The notes: a model not told the origin generated them from the letters alone. Numbered from the stretch's first letter, positions 51,225-60,870 are shown. The stretch: DNA of 64,000 nt from Oscillospiraceae bacterium (GCA_015065165.1 SVQU01000003.1:32284-96283); one strand, 5' to 3'. Numbers and translations are program-made.

Positions 51225-51932
51225 TTATTTATATTTTACGCGGTATTTCGAGGAGGCATCGTAACGGTAATATTTGCGGTAATAATACTTACGCTTGCTC
51301 ACTCTTCTGTTATTACGAACAACGCCGAGCATCTTACATCCGCTGTTGTTTATCTGCTCAACAACGTCCTGCGCGGTTCTGTAATGAACCTTTGAGTTAC
51401 CGATAACAAGCACTGCGCCGTCGCACTTTTCGGCAACAACCGCGGCATCGATAACCTGTCCCAGGGGAGGCGTATCGATAATGATATAATCATAAACCTT
51501 GCGACATTCGGCAATAAGCGTTGCGAAATATTTACCGCTTAAAAGCTCAACGGGGTTGGGGGGATACTGCCCTGCGAACAACATATGCATTTTTGTGTTT
51601 ACAACGGGATAAAGACATTCGGTTACAGAGCACATCCCCGTGAGAACCTCAGAAAGACCGTTATGCTCCTGAACAGTGGTATTTCTACCCGCCATAACCG
51701 ATTTTCTCATATCCGAGTCGATAAGAAGAACGCGCTTGTCCAAATCGGCAAAGCTTTTTGCAATACGCAAGGAAACCGTACTTTTACCGTCGTTTTCGTT
51801 ACAGCTTGTAACGGCGATAACGCGAATATCCTGACCGCAGAACTGAAGGTTTGTACGCAAAACCTTAAACGCTTCTTCGGTAAAGAAATCGTTTTCACCG
51901 GGAAGCTTTAATTTAATAGGCTCCATTCCCAT
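51225..51932 (-). CDS. CpsD/CapB-type bacterial tyrosine kinase (BY-kinase)
   Basis: A 235-residue cytoplasmic kinase domain. Walker A is the variant NENDGKST (usually EGKS/T after P-G), Walker A' is LLIDSDMRKS and Walker B is DYIIIDTPP. The C-terminal tail has clustered Tyr (KYYYRKYYRYD), the autophosphorylation sites. In Gram-positives the kinase needs its membrane activator, whose gene ends 15 nt upstream in the same unit. CpsD proteins control polysaccharide assembly and other surface processes. AAGGGG precedes ATG 51932. No polysaccharide synthesis gene follows; the CHAP-dockerin genes come next. Confidence 0.9.
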   Translation of the reverse strand: MGMEPIKLKLPGENDFFTEEAFKVLRTNLQFCGQDIRVIAVTSCNENDGKSTVSLRIAKSFADLDKRVLLIDSDMRKSVMAGRNTTVQEHNGLSEVLTGMCSVTECLYPVVNTKMHMLFAGQYPPNPVELLSGKYFATLIAECRKVYDYIIIDTPPLGQVIDAAVVAEKCDGAVLVIGNSKVHYRTAQDVVEQINNSGCKMLGVVRNNRRVSKRKYYYRKYYRYDASSKYRVKYK

Positions 51933-51947
51933 ACTGTTTCCCCTTTC

Positions 51948-52739
51948 TTATTTCTCGTTTTTGTCGGTTTTAGTGCTTGGAACATAGGGCTTTTCGCCGG
52001 GTTTATAGCCCTTATAGTTCGAGTATTTCTTTTTGCGCTTATCGGGGGCGTTGGCATCGGGAATATCGCCGATGATTTTCACGCCCAAATAGTTCTCGAT
52101 ATCCTCTTCGGTATGAATATAGTTATCAAACAGGAACATAGCGAAGAATACAATATAAACCAACGCCGCGGCGATAATGCCGTATTTTGCATAGCTGAGA
52201 ACGCTAAAACCGTTGATAGGCCAAGTGTTAAGCGAACCTTCCTCAAAAACCTTAAACTTATTATATCTGAAAAGGTCGTTTACTGCCTCGGCGCCGCATT
52301 TACAAACGCTGTCAACAATCTGCTTTGCCCTTTCGGGTGATTCGGCAGTGGCGGTAACGTTTATAACGCGGGTTTCCTCGGGATTGTTAATGGTTATAGA
52401 ACCTTTTAGGTTCGCATATCCGTTTTTCACGCCGATATCCTCGCCCACCGCATCGAGCACGGTACGGCTGTTAAGCATTATAACGCATTCTTCGATAATT
52501 CTGAACGCTACGTTATAGTCATCGGCAAATTCGTTTACGTTAAATTCGCCCTCGTAATCGCCCACCAAAATTATGGTAGCGGTGGATGAATATCGGGGCA
52601 CGTAATTCATTTTCGCCCAGAAATAGCCTGCGCCGGTGCACAGTATGGCAGCTACCAACACAAAGACGAAGCATCCGCGAAGAACGTTCCATAAGTCTTT
52701 AACGGTTATTATTTTCGCATTGGTTTTGTTTTCGTTCAT
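51948..52739 (-). CDS. CpsC/YveK-type Wzz-domain membrane activator of the tyrosine kinase
   Basis: A 263-residue membrane protein with one helix near residues 17-38 and another near 180-200 framing an extracellular Wzz domain (YSSTATIILVGDYE, NPEETRVINVTATAESPERAKQIVD). The short cytoplasmic tail ends in basic and Tyr/Pro-rich sequence (KKYSNYKGYKPGEK). It is the usual partner that activates the BY-kinase and regulates chain length. GGAGG lies 7 nt before ATG 52739. It directly follows the phosphatase gene (1-nt gap) and precedes the kinase gene, giving the cps order B-C-D. Confidence 0.9.
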   Translation of the reverse strand: MNENKTNAKIITVKDLWNVLRGCFVFVLVAAILCTGAGYFWAKMNYVPRYSSTATIILVGDYEGEFNVNEFADDYNVAFRIIEECVIMLNSRTVLDAVGEDIGVKNGYANLKGSITINNPEETRVINVTATAESPERAKQIVDSVCKCGAEAVNDLFRYNKFKVFEEGSLNTWPINGFSVLSYAKYGIIAAALVYIVFFAMFLFDNYIHTEEDIENYLGVKIIGDIPDANAPDKRKKKYSNYKGYKPGEKPYVPSTKTDKNEK

Positions 52740-52740
52740 T

Positions 52741-53457
52741 TTATTCCTCCGAAATGCTTCCGAAAAGCTTTTCTGCATTCAAACAAAAAATTTCATCGGC
52801 ATAAGATTCGCCGTATTTTTCGGAAACGTATTTATAAAATACAGACATACAAGGCGGTCGGTTATACAAACCGTGCGTATCGGTAGACACAAAATTAACA
52901 AGCCTTTTTGAAAGCAATTTTTTCAGCCTTAGTTTTTGCCAAAAAGGGATTTTTCGCATATCTGCGGCGTTAACCTGAACAAGAACCCCGTTTTTGCGAA
53001 GCTCTCCAAGCTTTCCGATGCTTAACTTAATATACCTTTCGGGGTGAGCAATAATAGGTATATACCCTTTGTTGAAAAGTTCGTTTACAGATTTTAAAAC
53101 AGACGCTTCGGATTCATCCACGCCAAATTCCACAAGAACGTATTTTGTGCCACCCAAGGGCTTACAAAGACCGTTTTTAAGCCACATCACTCCGTCGCCG
53201 CCATAAAAAAGCTCGCTGCCGAGAATAAGCTTTAAATCGGGATATTTGTTGGCGCAATAATCCGTCAGTTCTTTAAAAGCCAGATCTATGCTTTCGCGGT
53301 TGTTCCCAAACAAATCCGGACAACAATGAGGTGTTGCACAGATAAGCCGTGTTCCGTCGTTATATGCCGCATCAACCATAGAAATCATTTCATTTTTATC
53401 GGTTGCGCCGTCATCCACACCGTAAAGAAGATGTGTATGTATATCCGAAAAAAACAT
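52741..53457 (-). CDS. CpsB/CapC-type PHP tyrosine-protein phosphatase
   Basis: A 238-residue PHP-domain metal phosphatase. Metal-ligand segments are DIHTHLLYGVDDGA, CATPHCCP, LVEFGVDES, IAHPERY and STDTHGL. It removes phosphate from the Tyr tail of the BY-kinase, as in Streptococcus CpsB and Bacillus YwqE (about 240-255 residues). GAAGG precedes ATG 53457, and the promoter lies at 53502-53530. It is the first gene of the three-gene regulatory cassette. Confidence 0.92.
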   Translation of the reverse strand: MFFSDIHTHLLYGVDDGATDKNEMISMVDAAYNDGTRLICATPHCCPDLFGNNRESIDLAFKELTDYCANKYPDLKLILGSELFYGGDGVMWLKNGLCKPLGGTKYVLVEFGVDESEASVLKSVNELFNKGYIPIIAHPERYIKLSIGKLGELRKNGVLVQVNAADMRKIPFWQKLRLKKLLSKRLVNFVSTDTHGLYNRPPCMSVFYKYVSEKYGESYADEIFCLNAEKLFGSISEE

Positions 53458-53501
53458 ATTTTTACCTTCGAATTTACAAATTAATATACCTATTGTTTTA
53501 C

Positions 53502-53530
53502 ATTATTGCACATTTAACTTTAAATGTCAA
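53502..53530 (-). promoter_or_regulatory. Promoter of the cpsBCD unit
   Basis: On the minus strand: TTGACA (53530-53525), a 17-bp spacer and AATAAT (53507-53502), between the dusB stop and the phosphatase ATG. Confidence 0.7.
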
Positions 53531-53533
53531 TAC

Positions 53534-54487
53534 TCATCCAAATACAGTGTCAATAGCATCTAAAACCGATTTTGGACTGGTAAGCAAGGAAATTTCCTTG
53601 CGAAGCCTTGCCGAGCCCGAAAATCCCTTGCAATATTGCAACAAATGGTGGCGGAATTCCTTTATGCCGTTAAAGCCTTTTTCCTCTACAACCATTTGGA
53701 ACTGATTTAAAAGTATCTCCTTTTTCTCGGCATTTGAGGGTTCTTGATATTCCTCTCCGCGGGATTTTTTTACTATTTCGGTAAACACCCAAGGGGAACC
53801 GTAGGCGCCTCTGCCAATCATAACTCCGTCGCAGCCCGTTTCCTTTTTCATAGAAAGGAAATCCTCGTAAGAAGCCACGTCGCCGTTACCGATAACGGGA
53901 ACACTGACAGCAGATTTAACCTTAGCTATTATTTCCCTGTCTGCCAAACCCGAATACATCTGGCTTCGAGTTCTTCCGTGAACGAAAACCGCTTTTGCGC
54001 CCCCGCGTTCACACGCCTTTGCCACCTCAACGGCAGAATTGGGGTTATCGTCATCACAGCTTTTACGTATCTTCACGGTTACGGGCACGTCCACCGCAGA
54101 GGCAACCGAATAAACTATACGCTCGCACAAATCGGGAGAGCGCATTAATGCACTTCCCTCTCCGTTTTTAACCAATTTGGGAACGGGACAGCCCATATTT
54201 ATATCGAAATATTCGGGAGAAATTTCGCTTAAGATTCTTGCCGCGTTTGCCATAATTTCGGGTTCGCTGCCGAAAATCTGTATAGCCGCGGGGTGCTCGT
54301 CATCATATATTTTTGCCAAAACCTTGCTTTTCTTATCGCCGTAGGAAACACCCTTGGCGCTTATTAATTCGCTTGTTACACCCTCTGCACCGCATTTAAC
54401 ACAAACCGAGCGAAAGGGATGGTCGGTTATACCTGCCATAGGGGCAAGAAACAAGCCCAAGGGAAATTCCAAATTACCTATTTTCAT
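53534..54487 (-). CDS. dusB: tRNA-dihydrouridine synthase B
   Basis: A 317-residue FMN enzyme reducing uridines in the tRNA D-loop. LFLAPMAGITDHPFR opens the barrel, the catalytic Cys lies in INMGCPVPKLVKNGEG, HGRTRSQMYSG holds the FMN/tRNA His-Arg, and GNGDVASYEDFL and GVMIGRGAYGSPW close the phosphate site. The length is normal. No strong ribosome site lies before ATG 54487, and recG ends 3 nt upstream, so translation is probably coupled to recG. Confidence 0.94.
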   Translation of the reverse strand: MKIGNLEFPLGLFLAPMAGITDHPFRSVCVKCGAEGVTSELISAKGVSYGDKKSKVLAKIYDDEHPAAIQIFGSEPEIMANAARILSEISPEYFDINMGCPVPKLVKNGEGSALMRSPDLCERIVYSVASAVDVPVTVKIRKSCDDDNPNSAVEVAKACERGGAKAVFVHGRTRSQMYSGLADREIIAKVKSAVSVPVIGNGDVASYEDFLSMKKETGCDGVMIGRGAYGSPWVFTEIVKKSRGEEYQEPSNAEKKEILLNQFQMVVEEKGFNGIKEFRHHLLQYCKGFSGSARLRKEISLLTSPKSVLDAIDTVFG

Positions 54488-54490
54488 ATA

Positions 54491-56563
54491 TCAGTTAACG
54501 GTCAGGCCTCCGCCTGTCCTTTCCAAAAATTTATCTGCCGCTTGGAAAACAGCCGTATAAACGGGATTTTCGCTGTCGGCAAGGATTTGTTTAACCAACA
54601 AATCGGTTTCGCCAAGCATCGACATATCGCCGATTGCCGCGCAGGCAAAGGAAAATTCGCCGCTTTGCCTTTCACCGAAGAAATCACCGGGACCGCGCCT
54701 TTCAAGGTCGGCTTCGGCAACCTTAAAGCCGTCGCAGGTATCCCGCATAATGCGCAAACGCTCTACACCGTCGCTGCCGCCGTTTCGGTTTACCAAAACA
54801 CAAACCGAACGGTTTTTACCTCTGCCGATACGGCCTCTTAACTGATGAAGCTGGGAAAGACCGAAGTTTTCGGCATTTTCTATCACCATAACCGTTGCCT
54901 CGGGCACGTCAACTCCCACCTCGATAACCGTGGTGGAAACAAGGATTTTCGTTTCACCTTGGGCAAAATCCTCCATAACCGCCGCCTTTTCGGCAGGCTT
55001 CATTCTTCCGTGTAAAAGCCCCGCGGGGATGCCCTTAAGCGCACCATCGGTTATGTCTTTATAATAGCTTTCGGCGGCGCGTCTGTCGTCATCACCGCTT
55101 TCGCTTTCTTCTATCAACGGGCAAACGATATATGCCCTGCCACCCTTTTCGATTTCTTTGCGTATAAAGGAATATACCTTTTCGGTATCATCCCCCGACA
55201 CAACCTTGGTTTCGATTTTTTGACGTCCGGGCGGTAATTCGTCAAGGAAGGAAACATCCAAATCGCCGAAAATTATTAAGGAAAGCGAACGCGGAATAGG
55301 TGTTGCGGACATAACCAGCATATGGGCGCGGCTTCCGTCGATTTCGCTTTTTTGCAACAAAGCCGCCCTTTGCCTAACACCGAACCGATGCTGTTCGTCC
55401 ACAACGGCAAGGGCGCATTTATGAAATTCGGTATTATCGGTGATAAGGGCGTGAGTGCCCACTACCAAATTTACGCTTCCGTCCTTTATTCCCTCTCTGA
55501 CACGTCTTTTTTCCGAAGCGGGCAAGCCCGAAATTAGAAGCTCGGTTTTTATGCCAAAGGGCGAAAGGAATTTATCCATGGTTTTTTTATGCTGTGCCGC
55601 AAGTATTTCGGTGGGCGCCATAAGGCAAGCCTGAAATCCGTTTTTGACACAAAGATAAATAGCCGCGGCGGCAACGGCGGTTTTTCCGCTGCCAACGTCC
55701 CCCTGAAGCAAACGTGCCATAGGAGTTCCCTTTTCCAAATCGGCAAAAATCTCTTTTACAGAACGCTTTTGCGCTCCCGTTAATTCAAAGGGCAGCTTCG
55801 AAAAGAAGTTTTTTATCCCCGTGTTTGCCATTTTTAAGGGAAACGCCTTTTCCTTGTGTATGTTTTTTCTCATACCCGAAAGAGCCAGACGGAAAACCGC
55901 AAGCTCGGTAAAGGCAAGGGTTTTACGGGCAAGGGAAAGCTCTTTTTTATCAGCAGGCTTATGCATAAGCTTGATAGCCTCGCCGCGGGAAATCAAGCCC
56001 ATATTTTGGGTTATCTCCAAGGGGAGGATTTCTTCGATACCGTCGCACAAATGCAACACCTCGGCAACGGCAGAGGAAATATTCTTTTGGGTTAACGGCA
56101 CCGCAAGTTTATATACAGGGACGTAATAAGGCAGAGTCTTGCCCTCAACGATCGGTTCTAATTTAGGGGACACCATTTCTCTGCCCCTAACCCCAATCTT
56201 CATTCTGCCGTAAGCACGGAACCTACGTCCCTTGGCAAGGGATTTCGCCATAAAAGGGGTGTTGAAAAACACAAGCTCCATACTTCCGCTTTCGTCCGCA
56301 GCCTTCGAGCGAAAAACGCTTAAATTACCGCGGATATACCTGGGCGCGCTTGTTTCGGAAATTGTAATTTCCACCGCGCAAAGTTCGCCGTTAAGGGTAT
56401 CTGCAACAGGAACGATTCTGCCCCTTTCCTCGTATCCTCTGGGGTAAAACTCCAAAAGGTCCCCAACCGTTTCTACACCAAGACGGGAAAAAGCGGCAGC
56501 ACGGGCTTCGCCGATGCCTTTTATATACTTAACAGAGGTATCAAGTGTAAGACGTACTGCCAT
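54491..56563 (-). CDS. recG: ATP-dependent DNA helicase RecG
   Basis: A 690-residue helicase that regresses stalled replication forks. It has an N-terminal OB-fold wedge (~1-200), then the superfamily 2 motor with Walker A LLQGDVGSGKT, the DEQH-box (VVDEQHRFGVRQR), motif III MSATPIPRS and the QLRGRIGRG arginine motif. The TRG end region FFGERQSGEFSF closes the protein. Family length is about 680-700. AAAGGAAAAAATAA precedes the ATG. It lies 13 nt downstream of the YhaN-like gene, in a genome-maintenance run. Confidence 0.95.
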   Translation of the reverse strand: MAVRLTLDTSVKYIKGIGEARAAAFSRLGVETVGDLLEFYPRGYEERGRIVPVADTLNGELCAVEITISETSAPRYIRGNLSVFRSKAADESGSMELVFFNTPFMAKSLAKGRRFRAYGRMKIGVRGREMVSPKLEPIVEGKTLPYYVPVYKLAVPLTQKNISSAVAEVLHLCDGIEEILPLEITQNMGLISRGEAIKLMHKPADKKELSLARKTLAFTELAVFRLALSGMRKNIHKEKAFPLKMANTGIKNFFSKLPFELTGAQKRSVKEIFADLEKGTPMARLLQGDVGSGKTAVAAAAIYLCVKNGFQACLMAPTEILAAQHKKTMDKFLSPFGIKTELLISGLPASEKRRVREGIKDGSVNLVVGTHALITDNTEFHKCALAVVDEQHRFGVRQRAALLQKSEIDGSRAHMLVMSATPIPRSLSLIIFGDLDVSFLDELPPGRQKIETKVVSGDDTEKVYSFIRKEIEKGGRAYIVCPLIEESESGDDDRRAAESYYKDITDGALKGIPAGLLHGRMKPAEKAAVMEDFAQGETKILVSTTVIEVGVDVPEATVMVIENAENFGLSQLHQLRGRIGRGKNRSVCVLVNRNGGSDGVERLRIMRDTCDGFKVAEADLERRGPGDFFGERQSGEFSFACAAIGDMSMLGETDLLVKQILADSENPVYTAVFQAADKFLERTGGGLTVN

Positions 56564-56576
56564 TTATTTTTTCCTT

Positions 56577-58772
56577 TCAAATTGTTTTTATGGATATTTC
56601 GGTGTATTCCGCGTTTATATCCTCAAGAGCAAGTCTTTCGCGGTCGCCATGGGTGAGAATGAATATTTGATGCTTTTTGGAGGCTTCACCCAAAGCCCCC
56701 GACATCATTCTTAATCGGTTATCATCGATTCTGCCAAAGGCATCGTCAAGTAAAACAGGAACGCCGCTGCCGCCGAAAAGCATATCCGCCAAAGCCAATC
56801 TAAGCGAAAGATATGCGCTGTCCCTTGTGCCTGCGGAAAGATATTCACAGCTTCGGTTGAATTCCTCGCCATAGCTCATTGACATGCGGGTGTCAACCTG
56901 AAGCGAGCTGTATTTTCCGCCGGTTGCAACCCTGAAATATTCGTCGGCGCGCTCTCCGATTCGGGGCGCAACCATACTTTTCATATAATCGCTGGATTCG
57001 TTTATCATACGGATTGCAGTTTCGTAAGCCTTATGCTTCAGCCTATATTCCTCAAGCATACGCAAATAAGAATCCCGCTTGCCAACCAAGGCGGCAGGGT
57101 CGCCGCTTTTGCCCTCCAAGGTTGCACATTCCAAACGGTCTTTTTGGTTTATTTCGGAAAGCTGGTTGATTTGTTGGGTATAGAAATTAATTTCTCTGTC
57201 AACCACGTTCTTTTCACGTTCGGGCTGTTCTGCGCCCTGCGCCTGATTTGCAAGGTCGGCTACGTCAACCCCGTCAACCGCTTTTTCGTATTCTTCCCTT
57301 TTTGCGCGCCAAACCGCAAGCTTTTCGCCGCTTGCCGTAGAGGCGGAAAGAATACGGTTGATTTTTTCGGAATAGTTATCCTCATCACCCATATCGGCAT
57401 AGAGCGCAATTTGTTCGTCCAAATCCTTCTTCAATCGGGCGCAATTCAATCGGCTTTGTGTGTATTTATCGGTTATATCCTCAAATTTTGTGTTCACATC
57501 TGCCAAGCGTTTCTCCAAAGCGGGCAGATTTTCCACAGCTTGCTTTAATTCCTGCGCGTTATCCAAGCCCAATTCCTTGGCATAAGCGGCAGGCTTGCCC
57601 AAAACAACCGCGCCGACGGCGGCAAGTATCAAACCCAACGCCACACCCACAAACCCTGCGGGAGTAGGCACGGCAAAATATACCAAAAGACCGGCTATTG
57701 CGCATATACCCGCCAGAATAAACATTAATTTAGAATTCTTTTGCGCGCTTTTAATAAGTCTTTTTGCCTTTTTTGCCTCGTGGGTATCCAAAGGCATTTG
57801 TGATTTAATTTCCTCTAATTCGGCTTCGGCTTCTTCAAGCGCAGTCTTTATATTGGCGCAGGTGCGTTGCTCGGCAACAAGCTCTGCCTGTTTTGCCGAA
57901 AGCTCGCCGAACGCCCCCGCGTCCGCCTGTTGCTTCAACCCTGCCGAGGCTTTTTCATATTCCTCTCGGGCAAGATTTTCCTCAAGGGTAAGGCGGTTTA
58001 TGGTACGCAAACGAAGGTAAGCATCGTATTTTTCTATATTAAGTCTTTCCCTGCGAAGCTTGGCAAGCTGAGTTTCGGCGTTTTTAATAATCCTTTCCCG
58101 CTTTTCGATTTCCTCCTCGATACGCGCCGATTCACGGCGGAGAGATGCGGATTCGGTTATTTTTTCCTCCAAGCCCTCGATAATCTTTTCGCAATCGGGA
58201 ATAAGTCCGTTGCCCATTTTGCTTTTAAGCTCGTTTTTCGCATCGGTCAAGCGTTTTAGCGCCTTTTGGGTGCTAACCTGCTCGTCGGCGCTTATTGCGA
58301 TATCTCTAAGCCTGTCCGCAAGGATTTCGTCCTTGGATTGGGGCAGAGTTAACTGACGGAAAAACAAAGTTCTTGCGAAAATTTCTTCGCTTACGCCAAA
58401 GAAAACCTCGCCGGGGACTTCGCCGATAAATTCGGCTTTGCCGGTGTTTTTTCGGGTAATTTCGCAAATTTCCTTGCCCGAAGATACACATTTACGGCTT
58501 ATTTTATATTTCTCGCCATCGGCAGTTATATATATGCTTCCCTCGGAAATATCACTGTCCCAAGGGGTATAAAGCTCTCTTTCGTTATCCGCAAGCGCTT
58601 GCTTTCTTGTACCCGAAAAGCCGTAAAATATAAACTTTATAAACGCCGCAAGAGTAGATTTTCCGCTTTCGTTAGGGGCAGAAAGGATATTTATCCCCGA
58701 ATTTGCGGTTACGACGGCATTTTTCAGCTTGCCGAAAGAAAGTATTTCGATTCTTTCTATAACAACGTTCAT
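56577..58772 (-). CDS. YhaN-like AAA ATPase (SbcC-type, coiled coil, membrane hairpin)
   Basis: A 731-residue SMC/SbcC-like ATPase. Walker A is PNESGKST near residue 38. Coiled coils lie at ~165-330 and ~400-580, with two hydrophobic helices inside the insertion (~350-395) as known for Bacillus YhaN. The ABC signature is LSAGTRDSAYLSLRLALADML and Walker B is VLLDDAFGRIDD. It probably forms a membrane-linked nuclease complex with the adjacent YhaO-like exonuclease. The two genes overlap by four nt (ATGA), which supports a stoichiometric complex. Confidence 0.88.
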   Translation of the reverse strand: MNVVIERIEILSFGKLKNAVVTANSGINILSAPNESGKSTLAAFIKFIFYGFSGTRKQALADNERELYTPWDSDISEGSIYITADGEKYKISRKCVSSGKEICEITRKNTGKAEFIGEVPGEVFFGVSEEIFARTLFFRQLTLPQSKDEILADRLRDIAISADEQVSTQKALKRLTDAKNELKSKMGNGLIPDCEKIIEGLEEKITESASLRRESARIEEEIEKRERIIKNAETQLAKLRRERLNIEKYDAYLRLRTINRLTLEENLAREEYEKASAGLKQQADAGAFGELSAKQAELVAEQRTCANIKTALEEAEAELEEIKSQMPLDTHEAKKAKRLIKSAQKNSKLMFILAGICAIAGLLVYFAVPTPAGFVGVALGLILAAVGAVVLGKPAAYAKELGLDNAQELKQAVENLPALEKRLADVNTKFEDITDKYTQSRLNCARLKKDLDEQIALYADMGDEDNYSEKINRILSASTASGEKLAVWRAKREEYEKAVDGVDVADLANQAQGAEQPEREKNVVDREINFYTQQINQLSEINQKDRLECATLEGKSGDPAALVGKRDSYLRMLEEYRLKHKAYETAIRMINESSDYMKSMVAPRIGERADEYFRVATGGKYSSLQVDTRMSMSYGEEFNRSCEYLSAGTRDSAYLSLRLALADMLFGGSGVPVLLDDAFGRIDDNRLRMMSGALGEASKKHQIFILTHGDRERLALEDINAEYTEISIKTI

Positions 58773-59902
58773 TTATTGCCGCCTCCCGTATAATCAATTA
58801 CGTTTCTGTCCTCCAACGCCGAAATACCGTATTTCAGCGCGGCAGACAACACCTTATATTCCTCGCTGTCCTCGTCAAAATTGCTCATTTCGGAAAGAAT
58901 ATTTCGGCAAAAAACACCCTTTAGGGTATTGCTTTTTTCAAGCTCGCCCAAATCGGGGACAAGAGTGGTTTTGTCGATAATTTCGATATAATAGGGATAT
59001 TCGCAGCCTTTTCCTATTTCGTTGGGCAAAATTACAACAGCGCGGTTTAGCTCGCCCGTTAAAATAAGACGAAGGGCGGTATCCTCGGTATAGGGGCGGA
59101 TTTTGTTTCGGATAATATCCAAAACCTGCATTTTATCTGTGGCGCCCGAAATATCCACCTCTAAAACCTCATAACGGGATTTGGAAAAACGCTTTAACTG
59201 CATTTTCACCTCGCCCTTTTCGATAACACCGCAAAGGGCGCCCTTATAGCCGATTTCGTCAAAGCCTCTGCCCTCGATACAGCCGGGATATCCGTAATAC
59301 ACGCCGTTTTCCTGTTGCAATCCCGTAGATTTATGTATATGCCCCAGCGCAATATAGTCAAAGCCGGATTCGGCAATATCGTTTTTGGCTATAGGTCCGG
59401 TGGTGGAGTTAGCCGCCGACATATCTCCATGGCACACCAAAATATTTATTTTTTCTTTATCAAGACCGCGCCAACCCACAACAGGGCTTGAAAGACAGTT
59501 TTTAGAATCGAAGCCGAAGCCGTAAACGTCCACGCCCAAATCATCAAGGTGGACACATTCCCTCTCCCTACCGAAAACGTGGACGTTCTCGGGGAACTCC
59601 AAGGTTTCATAGGGCGAGCCTGCGCCCAAATGGTCGTGGTTACCGGGAGAAATAAAAATACGCATATTGCCCGCCTTTGCGAACTCACGCACAAGCATTT
59701 CACAAGTGTCGCGGGTTACGTATTCTCCGTCGAAAAGGTCGCCGCTTATTATAAACAAATCCACCTTCATTTCACGGGCATAAAGCAACGCCGAGGTAAA
59801 AGCGGCGCGTAATTCGTTACGGCGCTTTTCGGATTCTCTGGGTGAAAACAAAACAAAGGGAGAATCGAGATGTATATCCGCACAGTGTAATACCTTTACC
59901 AT
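58769..59902 (-). CDS. YhaO-like DNA repair exonuclease (SbcD/Mre11-type metallophosphoesterase)
   Basis: A 377-residue nuclease with the five phosphoesterase motifs: CADIHLDSPF, ISGDLFDGEYV, SPGNHDH, CHGDMSA and ALGHIHKS. The capping domain is followed by an acidic C-terminal part (NFDEDSEEYKVL). Mre11-type enzymes cut DNA ends together with an SbcC/Rad50 ATPase, here the overlapping YhaN-like product. AAAGGAG precedes ATG 59902. It follows pgeF by 15 nt on the same strand. Confidence 0.9.
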   Translation of the reverse strand: MVKVLHCADIHLDSPFVLFSPRESEKRRNELRAAFTSALLYAREMKVDLFIISGDLFDGEYVTRDTCEMLVREFAKAGNMRIFISPGNHDHLGAGSPYETLEFPENVHVFGRERECVHLDDLGVDVYGFGFDSKNCLSSPVVGWRGLDKEKINILVCHGDMSAANSTTGPIAKNDIAESGFDYIALGHIHKSTGLQQENGVYYGYPGCIEGRGFDEIGYKGALCGVIEKGEVKMQLKRFSKSRYEVLEVDISGATDKMQVLDIIRNKIRPYTEDTALRLILTGELNRAVVILPNEIGKGCEYPYYIEIIDKTTLVPDLGELEKSNTLKGVFCRNILSEMSNFDEDSEEYKVLSAALKYGISALEDRNVIDYTGGGNK

Positions 59903-59917
59903 TTTACGCTCCTTTAA

Positions 59918-60730
59918 TTATATATGAATAAACGCGCTCATGGTTCCGCGCACGGAACCACTGCGGCGATGGGAGAAAAATTCGGCTTCGTTGCATTTTG
60001 TACACAAATTTGCCGAGGAAATATTTTCGGGCTTTATGCCAGCCATAACAAGTATAAATTCGTTTACACCAACCAAATCCAGCATATATTTGCCGTTTTT
60101 AGGTACGAAAAACTTATCACATTCGTTAGAAATGGCAAGAAATTCATCGCGAACCTCGCCCCCTACCTCATAACAGCAATCCCCAACGCAAGGGCCTATC
60201 GCTACCAATATATCCGAAAGCTCAACTCCGCTTTTAACCATTTCGTCAACGGCATTTTTAGTGATTCCCCCAACCGTACCTCGCCAACCCGCGTGGACCG
60301 CAGAGCAAACCCTTTTGTTTTTATCGCACAGCAAAACAGGAACACAATCGGCAGTTCTAACCGACAAAAGCAAATTTCTTTCGCGGGTAACAAGACCGTC
60401 CACGCCATGGTCATAGGGCGGAATTGAAATGCCTCTGCCCCTATCCTTTTCCTCTGCCCATTCCACCACCGAGGTGTGGGTTTGATAGGTACGGCAGACA
60501 TCCTCTTTATTCAGCCCGAAAACCTCTGCCGCGATTTGATAGTTTCGCATAACCTTGGCTTCGTCATCCTGCAATTCGCCGATGCCCACAGCAAAATTCA
60601 GGCTTTCGAAGGGGCCCGTGCTTACACCGCCCTTTCGGGTGAAAAAGGCGTGAGATATTCCGTTTTCCATAAACAACCGACTTTTATAGCAAGGGGTTGC
60701 GCCGTGGATATAAACAAAATCGTTTTTCAA
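59918..60730 (-). CDS. pgeF: PgeF/YlmD (laccase-domain, DUF152) purine nucleoside phosphorylase-like protein
   Basis: A 270-residue protein of the DUF152 family. Metal-site residues are His in QTHTSVVE, Cys/His in VCSAVHAGWRGTVGG and Cys in GPCVGDCCYEVG. The end FSHRRSG...GTMSAFI is typical. Members remove wrong D-Ser or L-Ser from peptidoglycan precursors (E. coli PgeF) or act as purine nucleoside phosphorylases. The start is a TTG at 60730 with AGGTGA 8 nt upstream; the first ATG is about 20 codons later, inside the conserved fold. The promoter lies at 60772-60800. Confidence 0.88.
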   Translation of the reverse strand: MKNDFVYIHGATPCYKSRLFMENGISHAFFTRKGGVSTGPFESLNFAVGIGELQDDEAKVMRNYQIAAEVFGLNKEDVCRTYQTHTSVVEWAEEKDRGRGISIPPYDHGVDGLVTRERNLLLSVRTADCVPVLLCDKNKRVCSAVHAGWRGTVGGITKNAVDEMVKSGVELSDILVAIGPCVGDCCYEVGGEVRDEFLAISNECDKFFVPKNGKYMLDLVGVNEFILVMAGIKPENISSANLCTKCNEAEFFSHRRSGSVRGTMSAFIHI

Positions 60731-60771
60731 GAGATTTCACCTGTTTCGAAAGATAGTTTCTTATTATATCC

Positions 60772-60800
60772 ATTATACGCGAAATTACCCCAAATTGCAA
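60772..60800 (-). promoter_or_regulatory. Promoter of the pgeF-yhaO-yhaN-recG-dusB run
   Basis: On the minus strand: TTGCAA (60800-60795), a 17-bp spacer and TATAAT (60777-60772), 42 nt upstream of the TTG start at 60730. Confidence 0.75.
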
Positions 60801-60825
60801 GTGCTTTACAAAATCGAAAAAGAAA

Positions 60826-60868
60826 AAACACCCTTGGATTTAAGCGAAATCAAGGGTGTGATTTTCAT
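60826..60868 (-). terminator. Terminator of the AGCS symporter gene
   Basis: CACACCCTTG pairs with CAAGGGTG plus an ATTT/AAAT extension with one bulge, around the TAAGCG loop; T-rich sequence follows on the minus strand. Confidence 0.78.
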
Positions 60869-60870
60869 AT

